Assembly: GCF_002093665.1 (NCBI RefSeq)
Contig: NZ_MRWE01000005.1
Span: forward strand, 105,454-169,453
Direction: 5' to 3'
Origin: Rouxiella badensis
GTDB taxonomy: Bacteria > Pseudomonadota > Gammaproteobacteria > Enterobacterales > Enterobacteriaceae
DNA: 64,000 nucleotides
In this document: piece by piece, positions 25,199 to 33,643 of the stretch
Position numbering within the stretch: the stretch's first letter is position 1
Layout of the letters: every line of letters begins with the position of its first letter
Translations under genes and position numbers: made by a program
The notes under the pieces: model-generated
Told to the model about the DNA's origin: nothing
Databases searched by the model: none
What the model saw: the letters and a program-made list of their open reading frames with translations, nothing else

Positions 25199-26887
25199 TC
25201 AGCCCGCACTCACGATTATCTCAATTAAGTTAGGCTTCTCGCTGGCAATCGCTGCCTCAATCGCCGGTGCAATATCCTCGGCACGTCGGATCTGCCTGCC
25301 GCTCAATCCCATCGACTGCGCCAGCGCCAGATAATCAATACTTGGATTCACAATATCCATCGCGATAAACGTGTTGCTCTGCGACGAAGAGTAATGCGCC
25401 TGATTACGCATGAAATTCTTCAAAATATTGTATTCCTGGTTGTTCATGACCACGTAAGTGATCGGCAGGTTCTCGTGTGCCGCAGTCCACATTGCCTGCG
25501 GCGAATACAGGGCGGCGCCGTCACCGACCAGACAGACCACGGGTTGCTTGGCCAGACCTAGGGAGTAGCCGATAGCCGCCGGCATCCCCCACCCCAATGC
25601 ACCGCCGCGCATAAAGGCGTACTGGCCTGAATGATGGCTGTTAAGGAACTTGCGCATCAGCGATGAAACGCACAGTGCCTCGTCGACAATCGCCACGTCT
25701 GGCCCAATAGCCCTGACCACCTCATGAGCGGCAACAATCGGAGCTATCACCGGTAACGAGAATTTTTCGGCGACGCTGGCCTCAAGCTGTTCGCGGGCAT
25801 ATTTTCGTTCATCAGCCGCGCGGCTAATCAGCACAGCGTAACGCGACCGATTTGCCGCCGTGGCCTCTTTTAACGCCGGTATAAGCGCCTTGAGTGAGGC
25901 ACTGATATCACCGACGATCGACAGCTTCGTCGCATATGAACGCCCCAAATCGTTGACGTCCGCCGACAGTTGATAGACCGTGCAACCCTCAGGAACTGCG
26001 GGTCCTTCGCTGTAAAGGATAGTGATTAGCGATTTGCCGCCCAGCGCGAAAATGGCCTCGTAGTTTTTGAGAATTTCGGCGATGCTGGCCGCTGTCGTCG
26101 GCATGTTGCCCCGCCACAGCGCATGTGAGGTCGGATAAGGGATACGTGAGGGCCAAGAGGACCCATAAACGTGCGCGCCCAGCAGCTCCGCTACCGCAAT
26201 GGTTTCCTTCGCCGCCTGACTGTGATGAATTTCGTCACCGGCAATAATCGCCAGCTTGCCGGGCGTGCACTGCGTCAACGCCTGCGCCAGGCGTGGCAGT
26301 GAACCGCCTATCGCCTTGCGGTCTATCTCGGAGCGTTCGCCAATATCAACGTCACTGAGTTGGTCCATGATGTCCATCGGCAGTGAAAGAAACACCGGGC
26401 CACTCGGTGCGGCGTTGGCATCGTGAAACGCGCGACGCAAAAGCACCGGAAGTTGCGACGCATTGGAGACATCCTGCGCCCATTTGACCGCCGGCTCCGC
26501 AATGCTGACCAAATCGTCATACAGCAGCGGATCGCTTATCGAATGGCGGGTATCCTGCTGCCCCGCCGTCACCACCAGCGGCGTTTGCGACACCTTGGCG
26601 TTGAGCAGATTGCCCATCCCATGCCCCAGCCCTCCCGCCGTATGCAGGTTGAGGAAACCAGGCTTACCGGAGGCCTGTGCGTAGCCGTCGGCCATTGCTA
26701 CGGCGCTGGCTTCCTGAAGCGCCAGAATATATTTCAGCGACGGATTACGTAATAGCGCGTCCATCAACGGCAATTCCGTGGTCCCTGGATTACCAAAAAT
26801 GTACTCGACGCCCTCGCTGTGCAGCGTTTCAAGCAGTACGTCGGCACCCCGTCGATTGTGTAGACTGTTTGCTCGGGTTACAGTCAT
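25199..26887 (-). CDS. ThDP-dependent decarboxylase/acetolactate-synthase-like enzyme
   Basis: A 562-residue thiamine-diphosphate enzyme of the pyruvate oxidase/decarboxylase fold. The PYR domain contains FGNPGTTELPLMDALL and LQEASAVAMADGYAQASGKPG, with the cofactor-activating Glu in LQEAS; the PP domain has the GDG...NN cofactor motif (LVGDGAALYSPQAMWTAAHENLPITYVVMNN). FGNPGTTELP and RGGALGWGMPAAIG resemble benzoylformate decarboxylase (MdlC) more than acetolactate synthase, so decarboxylation or carboligation of a 2-oxo acid is likely. Start ATG 26887 forms an ATGA overlap with the preceding gene and has GGGAG 8 nt upstream; a TTG 15 bp earlier is less likely. It is the last gene of the ten-gene island. 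Confidence 0.85.
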   Translation of the reverse strand: MTVTRANSLHNRRGADVLLETLHSEGVEYIFGNPGTTELPLMDALLRNPSLKYILALQEASAVAMADGYAQASGKPGFLNLHTAGGLGHGMGNLLNAKVSQTPLVVTAGQQDTRHSISDPLLYDDLVSIAEPAVKWAQDVSNASQLPVLLRRAFHDANAAPSGPVFLSLPMDIMDQLSDVDIGERSEIDRKAIGGSLPRLAQALTQCTPGKLAIIAGDEIHHSQAAKETIAVAELLGAHVYGSSWPSRIPYPTSHALWRGNMPTTAASIAEILKNYEAIFALGGKSLITILYSEGPAVPEGCTVYQLSADVNDLGRSYATKLSIVGDISASLKALIPALKEATAANRSRYAVLISRAADERKYAREQLEASVAEKFSLPVIAPIVAAHEVVRAIGPDVAIVDEALCVSSLMRKFLNSHHSGQYAFMRGGALGWGMPAAIGYSLGLAKQPVVCLVGDGAALYSPQAMWTAAHENLPITYVVMNNQEYNILKNFMRNQAHYSSSQSNTFIAMDIVNPSIDYLALAQSMGLSGRQIRRAEDIAPAIEAAIASEKPNLIEIIVSAG

Positions 26888-27987
26888 GACAGTAACTCCC
26901 AACGATTATTGTTTTTAGCCAAATCTGGCAACAGGAAAGACAGTTTCTTTTTGCGATCGTCCGCCGGTGACTGACTAATACGATATTCCAGCGCAGTAAT
27001 CTTGACCAGTATAGATCTCAACGCTTCGCCGAGTCTTGCGTAGCCGCCCACAAAATAGAACCTTCCGCCTTTACGGCCGATCACGCCATGTCGTTGTAAA
27101 TATTCAAAGAGTGCGACGGATGAACGCGCATCATAGTTCTCTTTCGGCGGTGCCTGCAGGGGATAACGAATCAAACGTTCTGCAAGAATGTACTGAATCG
27201 AGGCACGCAACACGGGGTCGTTGGCGTGTAAATCCAGCAGCGCCAAAATGGACAGGATATCCACCCGCAGCTCCTCCGCGCCCGCGCCATTACGAGAGCT
27301 TTTTTCTTTGAGATGTTCAGGCAGCGGCAGATAGCCCGTTCGGTGATAATACTCATGCAGGTGCACCCATATCGCACTGGCGCGGGTGAGTAAATCATCG
27401 TCGGCGGTGATGACATCGGGAAACGCGGTCGGTGACCACGCCGCCTCGATAGCAGGTCGGGTATAAGATTTAAAGCGGTCGACAAATTTTTCTATCAGGT
27501 AATAGGCTTTATGGTAGGGCTTAACCTCGGCATCGCGAAAGTTTTCGGCAAAGATGGCAACCGATAGCGGATTTTTAAACCCATCAGAACAGCAGTGAAG
27601 CAATACCGGCAACGCTTCCGATTCAGGAACAATATCTAGCACGTTTTGTGGAATCGCAATGGCTTCAACGAAAGCGGCCTCAAGGAAGGCGTCCGGGTTA
27701 TAAGGCACCTCAAAAAAGCCCAAAATAAAGTCAGGATCGTCGGTAAACGTTAATTCCAATAAATTATTCGAACCTAATTGATGATTTTCCATATTCTCTA
27801 ATAAAAGCTTTACGTGCGCGTTATCACTATGTCCCTCAAGGGTTTTCCGTACGCATTGTGCGATACGAACAGGGTCTGAGGATGCGCCCTCCGAGAGAAT
27901 TTCTAGCCGACAATGATTTATCTCTTCAACTATTTTTATTTTATGCTGCATCTTCTCGTTCCTTGCTGTGAAATTAAAATCATTCAT
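26884..27987 (-). CDS. HEXXH-containing protein of unknown function (DUF6421-like)
   Basis: A 367-residue soluble protein without signal peptide or membrane segment. It contains HEYYH at residues 211-215, in the context WVHLHEYYHRTGYLPLP, and a downstream EELRVD at 238-243. An HEXXH helix with a Glu 23-28 residues on is the metal site layout of gluzincin-type metalloproteins, so a Zn- or Fe-binding fold is possible. I recall similar proteins under the name DUF6421, mainly from actinomycetes, often with the same HEY(F/Y)HR...LP and EELRVD motifs; that name is memory, unchecked. The gene is coupled to the ThDP decarboxylase gene by an ATGA overlap, so the two products probably act together. Confidence 0.7.
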   Translation of the reverse strand: MNDFNFTARNEKMQHKIKIVEEINHCRLEILSEGASSDPVRIAQCVRKTLEGHSDNAHVKLLLENMENHQLGSNNLLELTFTDDPDFILGFFEVPYNPDAFLEAAFVEAIAIPQNVLDIVPESEALPVLLHCCSDGFKNPLSVAIFAENFRDAEVKPYHKAYYLIEKFVDRFKSYTRPAIEAAWSPTAFPDVITADDDLLTRASAIWVHLHEYYHRTGYLPLPEHLKEKSSRNGAGAEELRVDILSILALLDLHANDPVLRASIQYILAERLIRYPLQAPPKENYDARSSVALFEYLQRHGVIGRKGGRFYFVGGYARLGEALRSILVKITALEYRISQSPADDRKKKLSFLLPDLAKNNNRWELLS

Positions 27988-28050
27988 TGCTTTTAAATAG
28001 GCCTTTATAAGCCTTGGACTTTGTTTTTTAAGAAGGTGTCGGACCCTGCG

Positions 28051-28572
28051 TCACGAAATGTTCATTAGCCGTTCGGGCAATGAATCAAGATGTTGACGCA
28101 GGGATAATTTATATCTGCTGGACACTCTTGCATCGTACAATCCCTGAAGCAGCAGGTCGCTATAACGAATACTCGGCGCCGCCTCATCGTTTAACGTGAC
28201 CAGACCAAAATAGGCAAACGCGGTGGTATCCTGCCCCTCGGTAAGCGTTGTGACACCTACCCGTTGTCGCTTGTAGCGTCCCAGCGGTACACCTTCTCGG
28301 GCATCAATAATGTCGAGAAATCGAGTCGGGAGTCGATACAGCGCGCCCTCCACTCGATGACCGTAGTCAGGCCGAATATTGGCGCAACAGACAGGCTCGT
28401 TTAATGAAGAATAATTAAATATCAACCGATGATGGGCCAACAGTGCTGGCCCGATAAAATAAGCTTTGGCATCCGTTAATAACGTTTTTGAAAGACTTTC
28501 ATGGTTCATACAGGAACCATAGGCGAACAATTGGAAATACTCGTCCTTTAGAAAGCAGGAATCATTAGGCAT
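28051..28572 (-). CDS. Gamma-glutamylcyclotransferase-fold (AIG2-like) protein
   Basis: A 173-residue protein of the GGCT/AIG2 superfamily. Near the N-terminus FAYGSCM (residues 16-22) is the YGSN/YGSxM substrate-binding loop; Glu93 in DAREGVPLGRYKRQRV is at the place of the catalytic acid, followed by the Y-x-R pattern. The middle segment (HRVEGALYRLP) is also typical. Family reactions release 5-oxoproline from gamma-glutamyl amines or peptides, so the enzyme could unload a gamma-glutamyl-protected intermediate. It lies between the ACP gene (50-bp gap) and the HEXXH gene (64-bp gap) in the island operon. Confidence 0.75.
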   Translation of the reverse strand: MPNDSCFLKDEYFQLFAYGSCMNHESLSKTLLTDAKAYFIGPALLAHHRLIFNYSSLNEPVCCANIRPDYGHRVEGALYRLPTRFLDIIDAREGVPLGRYKRQRVGVTTLTEGQDTTAFAYFGLVTLNDEAAPSIRYSDLLLQGLYDARVSSRYKLSLRQHLDSLPERLMNIS

Positions 28573-28621
28573 CTCTTTTTTCTCACGGATAGATTCACCA
28601 GGATGTGTGTCTCTCTTCGGG

Positions 28622-28888
28622 CTATGGCCTGTTTAATGACTCCAGCACATAGTTGTCATAAATGGCCCCTACGGTTTTAATCGAATTCAATTCAAAATCG
28701 CCAATAGGGATCTCCCGGCTTAATACTTCCTCAAGAAAAATAACAAAATGCACAACCGACAATGAGTCGAGAAAATCATTATCAATCAGGTTAGTATCAA
28801 CCTCTATGGGGTGACACTCACCCTTGCCGTGCTTAATAAAAAACCCGTTAACGTTGTCGACTAAATTCCCCAGACTGATTAATGCCAT
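28622..28888 (-). CDS. Free-standing acyl carrier protein
   Basis: An 88-residue ACP-like protein. The phosphopantetheine attachment motif is NDFLDSLSVVHFVIFLEE with Ser42, and the acidic helix II and the closing segment SIKTVGAIYDNYV are as in type II carrier proteins. It is slightly longer than primary-metabolism ACP (78) and differs from AcpP in the DSL surroundings. No ketosynthase, adenylation or acyltransferase gene is in the window, so the protein that loads it is unknown. AcpP of fatty acid synthesis is expected elsewhere, so this is a dedicated carrier for the island's pathway. Confidence 0.85.
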   Translation of the reverse strand: MALISLGNLVDNVNGFFIKHGKGECHPIEVDTNLIDNDFLDSLSVVHFVIFLEEVLSREIPIGDFELNSIKTVGAIYDNYVLESLNRP

Positions 28889-28968
28889 AAATCCCCCAGA
28901 TTTCTTCGGATGATGCGTTTATATGAAATAAATACCTGCACTCAGCCAGCTATGGTCCTGCCCGGGAA

Positions 28969-29622
28969 TTAATTCCCGATGACAATCTCTTCCGTGGCTA
29001 GCGCTTTCTGAACGGCAGGACGTTGAAGCATGCGTTGAGTATGAGCAGCCCAATGACTAAACTGATTCATATCAAGCTCTAATAACGTTCCCCACCTGAA
29101 GTAAATTAATACCACGGGATCGACTATCGAATACCCTTCCTTTAGCGCCCATTGATTCTCGGCCAGTCGATGATTAATCTGCTCGAAAACCTTGATAACC
29201 TCGAGACGCCCGCGCGCCTTAATACCGTTGAAAGATTCGACCTCATCGGTAAAACGCGAAGGATGAAAATTGAGCGCAATAACGCCCGTTAACATGCAAC
29301 TTAACCAGTTGAGCCACTCAATGGCTCTGGCGGCGCCGACGGGAGTCGGCGGGAGCAGCCCGCTTTCCGGATGAGACAGCGCGAGATAAAGCAAAATAGC
29401 CGAGGACTCGGTGAGAATTTCATTCTCGGTGATTAACACCGGGACCTTGCCTTTCGGATTTAGCTTCCTGAAACTTTCCCGCTGAGTATCGCCCGCTTTT
29501 ATAGAAAGACGAGCAAGTTCGAAAGGCTTGCCCAACTCGTTTAACACGACGTGAGGGGCAAAAGAGAGGTGTCCGGGACAATAATATAAAGTGGGATACT
29601 TTTTCGGTTTTATTATATTCAT
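28969..29622 (-). CDS. Glutathione S-transferase-like protein
   Basis: A 217-residue protein with thioredoxin-fold N-terminal domain (residues about 9-85) and all-helical C-terminal domain. NPKGKVPVL with the cis-Pro and LTESSAILLYLA with the gamma-glutamyl-binding Glu-Ser are intact. It resembles beta-class GstA, but the catalytic Cys position of the PGACS motif reads PGHLS, so the class cysteine is absent; the nearby Ser or Tyr would have to activate glutathione. In a catabolic or biosynthetic cluster this may be a glutathionyl-transfer, isomerase or lyase function. There is a 132-bp gap to the upstream enolase-superfamily gene and 80 bp to the ACP gene. Confidence 0.8.
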   Translation of the reverse strand: MNIIKPKKYPTLYYCPGHLSFAPHVVLNELGKPFELARLSIKAGDTQRESFRKLNPKGKVPVLITENEILTESSAILLYLALSHPESGLLPPTPVGAARAIEWLNWLSCMLTGVIALNFHPSRFTDEVESFNGIKARGRLEVIKVFEQINHRLAENQWALKEGYSIVDPVVLIYFRWGTLLELDMNQFSHWAAHTQRMLQRPAVQKALATEEIVIGN

Positions 29623-29754
29623 TACAAGGCTGCCTTTTTATTTACGCTATTGCCATTGCCCCCAAAGACCCGCTCATGTCATCCTTGACATATCAATAAA
29701 ATCCATAATAAAAAACGCCACTCCTGGAGACTTCCGATGAGTTAATTAACTCAA

Positions 29755-30915
29755 TCAGGCTTTACCGTGCCCTAATGAGAATGGACCTTTAGAAAATTCA
29801 CCGAGCGCTTCCTTGTTGAGTTCAAAACCCAGCCCCGGCGCCGTGGGCAGGGTTAATTTTCCATTGTCCCAATCGGGTAATCCTTTAAAGAGTTTCCGGC
29901 AGATATCAATCACCACAACGTGCCACTCGACCATTCCGCCGTTGGCAACTCCGGCGTGCAAATGCATATTTTGGAAAGGGAACGTGCCGCCATTGTCGAT
30001 GGGAACACCAAAGGACCTTGCGAGGCTTGCGGCACGAAGTCCCGCCGAGTATCCACCGCAGATACAGACATTTGGCTGCAAGATATCGACAGCGCCGCGG
30101 GTTAACATGTCGCGAAAACGGAACAGCTGCCCTTCGCTCTGCCCGGCGGCAACGGGGATTGAAATTCTATTGCGCAGATCGGCAAGTTTTAACGGATCGT
30201 TGTCTGCAATCGGCTCTTCAAAAAAGGCGATATTACAATCGGAGATATTCTGTGCCAGACGCAGGGCGTGATAATGATCCAGGCCACAGTTGGCATCGAT
30301 GTAAATTTCCACCTCATCGCCAACGGCTTCGCGCACCGCACGCACTCGACGGGCATCGTCATGTATAACATCGTCCAGCGAACGGCCCTGGTCGCGCCGC
30401 GCCAATGCGTGATAGCCCACCAGCATTTTAAGACGCTTATGCCCCGCTTTTACCAGGCCCGAAGCGGCATGCGCGAGCTGCTCTTGATCAAGAGAGCCAA
30501 AACCGAAAGTGGTATATAACGAAACCTCTGAACGCGCCCCGCCCAGCAATTGCCACACCGGCAGCGTGGTCGATTTGCCGATAATATCCCAGATCGCGAT
30601 ATCAATGGCTGAAATGGCATGGCTTGCGTAGCCGGTTTGGCCGCGTGGGGTGAGTAACCAGTAAAGTTTTTCCGAGATGGCCTCACGATTAATGGCGTCC
30701 ATGCCTAATAAATTCGGTGTCACGACAGAGCGAATAATAGCAGCGATGACTTCTTCATCGGTCACCGCGGTAAAACCGTGTCCGATAATACCGCCAGCCG
30801 TTTCAATCTCAACGATAACGCCCGAGAGTTTTCCGGCAATGGTTAATCCCGCAACGTCAACCTCGCCCGGTACAAAAACAGGCGTTGCCTCGATTCGAAT
30901 GATCTTGTGTAACAT
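29755..30915 (-). CDS. Mandelate racemase/muconate lactonizing enzyme family protein
   Basis: A 386-residue enolase-superfamily enzyme. The capping domain opens with IIRIEATPVFVPG; the barrel shows HKRLKMLVG (Lys at the second strand), EIYIDANCGL (Asp ligand), NIAFFEEPI (Glu ligand) and DILQPNVCICGGYSAG. At the third metal position, normally a GE motif, the sequence reads AAGQSEG, with Gln; I recall subgroups with this GQxEG version, so it need not be inactive. NMHLHAG near the C-terminus may supply a catalytic His as in mandelate racemase. Likely reactions: racemisation or dehydration of a hydroxy acid or sugar acid. Role in the island unknown. Confidence 0.82.
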   Translation of the reverse strand: MLHKIIRIEATPVFVPGEVDVAGLTIAGKLSGVIVEIETAGGIIGHGFTAVTDEEVIAAIIRSVVTPNLLGMDAINREAISEKLYWLLTPRGQTGYASHAISAIDIAIWDIIGKSTTLPVWQLLGGARSEVSLYTTFGFGSLDQEQLAHAASGLVKAGHKRLKMLVGYHALARRDQGRSLDDVIHDDARRVRAVREAVGDEVEIYIDANCGLDHYHALRLAQNISDCNIAFFEEPIADNDPLKLADLRNRISIPVAAGQSEGQLFRFRDMLTRGAVDILQPNVCICGGYSAGLRAASLARSFGVPIDNGGTFPFQNMHLHAGVANGGMVEWHVVVIDICRKLFKGLPDWDNGKLTLPTAPGLGFELNKEALGEFSKGPFSLGHGKA

Positions 30916-30959
30916 ACGTCGCTCTCTTATATTTTTTGAATAATTAACGTTTAAAAGAT

Positions 30960-32153
30960 TTAATTGCGCTCAGCGTTAGCTTTAAACAGGTAAAGCATGG
31001 CGATCCCCACCAATAGGCCCCAGAACGCACCGCCAATACCGAAAAATGCGTGACCGCCAATGGTTACCAAAAAGGTCACGATTGCAGCATCACGGCTATT
31101 TTTATCGTTCAGGGAATTAACCAGTGAATTTCCCAGCGCTCCCATTAATGCAAGCCCTGCCACTGCCTCGATAAATACCGGCGGTGAGACGGAAATCAGT
31201 TGCGTAGCGGCACCGGCGGCCAGGCCGTAAATAATGTAGGCCGCACCGCATACCACGCCGGCCCAATAGCGCCGGGCAGGATCGTCTCCCGCCTCTTCTC
31301 CGGCACAAATCGCTGCCGTGATGGCTGCAAGACCGATAGCCGGGCCACCAAATGGCGCAGCCAGCAGACTACACAGGCCGGTGCTGGTAAATAATGGCGT
31401 AGCGTCGGGTTTATAACCATTGACGTTTAGCACCGCGACACCGGGAATATTCTGTGAAGCCATGGTGACAATAAAAAGCGGTATAGCAATGCTCACCAAT
31501 GAAGAGAGATTAAATACCGGTGATGCCAGCATTAAATGTGGCAAGATACTGCCCCGCGTTATATGGCTCAGGTCTGAGGTCAGATAAATAATTACCAGCG
31601 TCGCAATGGCGGCACACGGAATAGCCAGAATCCTCTTCACTTTGAGCATAATTAGCCAAACCAGCAGCACGGGCGCGAAATAAAGCGGGTATTGTGCCAT
31701 GGCATGAACAGGCGCGACGCAAAGGTTAAGAATAATGCCCGCCAGCATGGCATTGGCCACCGAAGAAGGAATTTTGGAAATTACCCGGCCGAGAGGTTTA
31801 CATAAACCGGCCAGAGTCAGCATGACCCCGGCCATAATGAGCGCTCCAATGGCAGCAGGAAAGCCTCCTTTGACCGCGCCAATGCCTAATAACAGTGCTG
31901 CACCTGGCGTTGACCAAGCCACGCTAACCGGCATTTTATTCTTGATACTTAACGCAATACCCGCGACCCCCATCGCGATAGACACCGCCATGAGTCCTGA
32001 GGCCGCTTCTTTCTGAGTCGCGCCGACGTTTACCAGCGCCTGAACGATAAGTGTAAAGGTTGACGCAAAGCCAACAAAAGAAGACAGCAAGCCTGCCCCC
32101 GCAGCATGCCATGAAAAATCGGCTTTATTTTTTCTGATTACTATATTCGTCAC
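30960..32153 (-). CDS. BenE-family transporter (benzoate/H+ symporter type)
   Basis: A 397-residue integral membrane protein with about 12 hydrophobic segments and the BenE-family organisation: SSFVGFASTFTLIVQAL near the N-terminus, VAWSTPGAALL and the FGGPAIGLAAITAAICAG block in the second half. Characterised members move benzoate or similar aromatic acids with protons. In this island it may import a carboxylic substrate or export a product; direction cannot be read from sequence. 44 bp separate it from the enolase-superfamily gene, so they are probably co-transcribed. Confidence 0.82.
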   Translation of the reverse strand: MTNIVIRKNKADFSWHAAGAGLLSSFVGFASTFTLIVQALVNVGATQKEAASGLMAVSIAMGVAGIALSIKNKMPVSVAWSTPGAALLLGIGAVKGGFPAAIGALIMAGVMLTLAGLCKPLGRVISKIPSSVANAMLAGIILNLCVAPVHAMAQYPLYFAPVLLVWLIMLKVKRILAIPCAAIATLVIIYLTSDLSHITRGSILPHLMLASPVFNLSSLVSIAIPLFIVTMASQNIPGVAVLNVNGYKPDATPLFTSTGLCSLLAAPFGGPAIGLAAITAAICAGEEAGDDPARRYWAGVVCGAAYIIYGLAAGAATQLISVSPPVFIEAVAGLALMGALGNSLVNSLNDKNSRDAAIVTFLVTIGGHAFFGIGGAFWGLLVGIAMLYLFKANAERN

Positions 32154-32293
32154 CGTAGAAACTCCTGAAATAAACTTTGCTTAATCCATTTTCAATAACA
32201 CTGTCTTTGCCCAGCAATGAATAAGGGGATCCCCCTCATCAAATAACAAGGTAAAGACATAACGCGATATCAGTATTCAAAGGAGGACAGTAA

Positions 32294-33613
32294 TTAGTTA
32301 TCTAACGGGCTGTTGGGCCTTGGCAAACCGATATTTTCCCTTAGCGTATTCCCGGTATATTCTGTTCGCATCAGGCCGCGACGCTGTAATTCAGGAACAA
32401 CCATCGTTACAAAGTCGTCATAGCCATCGGGCACGGTGTGAAATACGATAATGAATCCGTCACAGGCACCGGTCATTAACCACTCCTCCATTTGGTCGGC
32501 AATCTCACTCGGTGTGCCCACCATTTCGCCGGTCCCCGACTCCGCTGCCCTTTTCGCCAGCTCACGCACGGTGAGTTTTTCCCGGCGTGCGAGAGCCACC
32601 CATTCACGCTGATTTCCTTGCCCCTGTTCAGTCACCGGCAGTTCGGGTAAAAGTTTGTCAGGGTCGAATTTGGAGCAATCGACACCGAGACGAATGGAAA
32701 GGTTGGGAATATTGCTTTCAACGTGAACCAGGTCATCCATGCTGCGTTTTTTAGCGATTGCCTCTGCGCGGGTATGTCCCACATAAACCTGATTAGCCGG
32801 AAGAATTTTAATATGGTCGGGGTTTCGTCCAAACGCCACGGCGCGAGATTTCATGTCCTGATAAAAACTGCGCCCGGTCTCGATACTGCGGGCGTTGCCA
32901 AATACCAGGTCTGCCGACTTAGCGGCCATCTGCCGCGCACCTTCCGATGCTCCGGCCAGCGCAACGACCGGCCACCCTTGCACGGGGCGCGCAATATTCA
33001 GCGGCCCTTTTACCGAGAAATACTTGCCTTTATGATTAATCGGCCGGATGCGCTCTATGTCTGAAAACACTCCGCTCTCTTTGTCCATTTTCAGCGCATT
33101 GTCCGACCAACCGTCCCACAGCTTGGTCACCACCTCAAAAAACTCGTCGGCACGCTCGTACCTTTGTGCATGCCTCAGCGCCGTTTCCAGACCGAAGTTC
33201 AGCGCGGCTTCGGGATTCACGGTGGTCACAATATTCCATCCGGCGCGACCGTTACTCAGGTGATCGAGCGAGGCGAAACGCCTTGCCAGCAAATAAGGGT
33301 CTTCGTAACTGGTTGACCCGGTCGCTATCAGCCCAATACGGTCGGTGCAGGCCGCAATGGCCGAGAGCATCATCAACGGGTCAAACGAGGTGACCGTCGC
33401 GCTTCTCTTTAACGCTTCGGGCGGCATCGGCATCAGGGCAAGATGGTCAGCGGTAAAAATGGCGTCAAAGCAGGCCCGCTCGAGTTTCTGAGCCAAAGAC
33501 TTGATGACCGGCCAGTTAAAATTGGCGTCAGCGGGGGCTTCGGGATGTCGCCACCACGCCGTGTGTAAGCAAATCGGGCGCATAAAGCCCCCAAGACAAA
33601 GTTGTTTTGTCAT
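32294..33613 (-). CDS. FMN-dependent monooxygenase, NtaA/SnaA/DszA family
   Basis: A 439-residue luciferase-like flavin monooxygenase. Family signatures: AWWRHPEAPADANFNWP near the N-terminus, FTADHLALM, then TGSTSYEDPYLLARRFASLDHLSNGRAGWNIVTT and the phosphate-binding GWPVVALAGASEGARQMAA. These two-component enzymes use FMNH2 from a separate reductase to oxidise sulfur or nitrogen compounds (dibenzothiophene sulfone, nitrilotriacetate, pristinamycin). No flavin reductase gene is in the island, so a general cell reductase must supply FMNH2. It is followed downstream by the transporter gene after a 140-bp gap and preceded (30 bp) by the MetC-like gene, fitting a C-S bond-processing role. Confidence 0.85.
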   Translation of the reverse strand: MTKQLCLGGFMRPICLHTAWWRHPEAPADANFNWPVIKSLAQKLERACFDAIFTADHLALMPMPPEALKRSATVTSFDPLMMLSAIAACTDRIGLIATGSTSYEDPYLLARRFASLDHLSNGRAGWNIVTTVNPEAALNFGLETALRHAQRYERADEFFEVVTKLWDGWSDNALKMDKESGVFSDIERIRPINHKGKYFSVKGPLNIARPVQGWPVVALAGASEGARQMAAKSADLVFGNARSIETGRSFYQDMKSRAVAFGRNPDHIKILPANQVYVGHTRAEAIAKKRSMDDLVHVESNIPNLSIRLGVDCSKFDPDKLLPELPVTEQGQGNQREWVALARREKLTVRELAKRAAESGTGEMVGTPSEIADQMEEWLMTGACDGFIIVFHTVPDGYDDFVTMVVPELQRRGLMRTEYTGNTLRENIGLPRPNSPLDN

Positions 33614-33643
33614 CTATGTTCATTCTTGTTGGAAATGGAAAGA

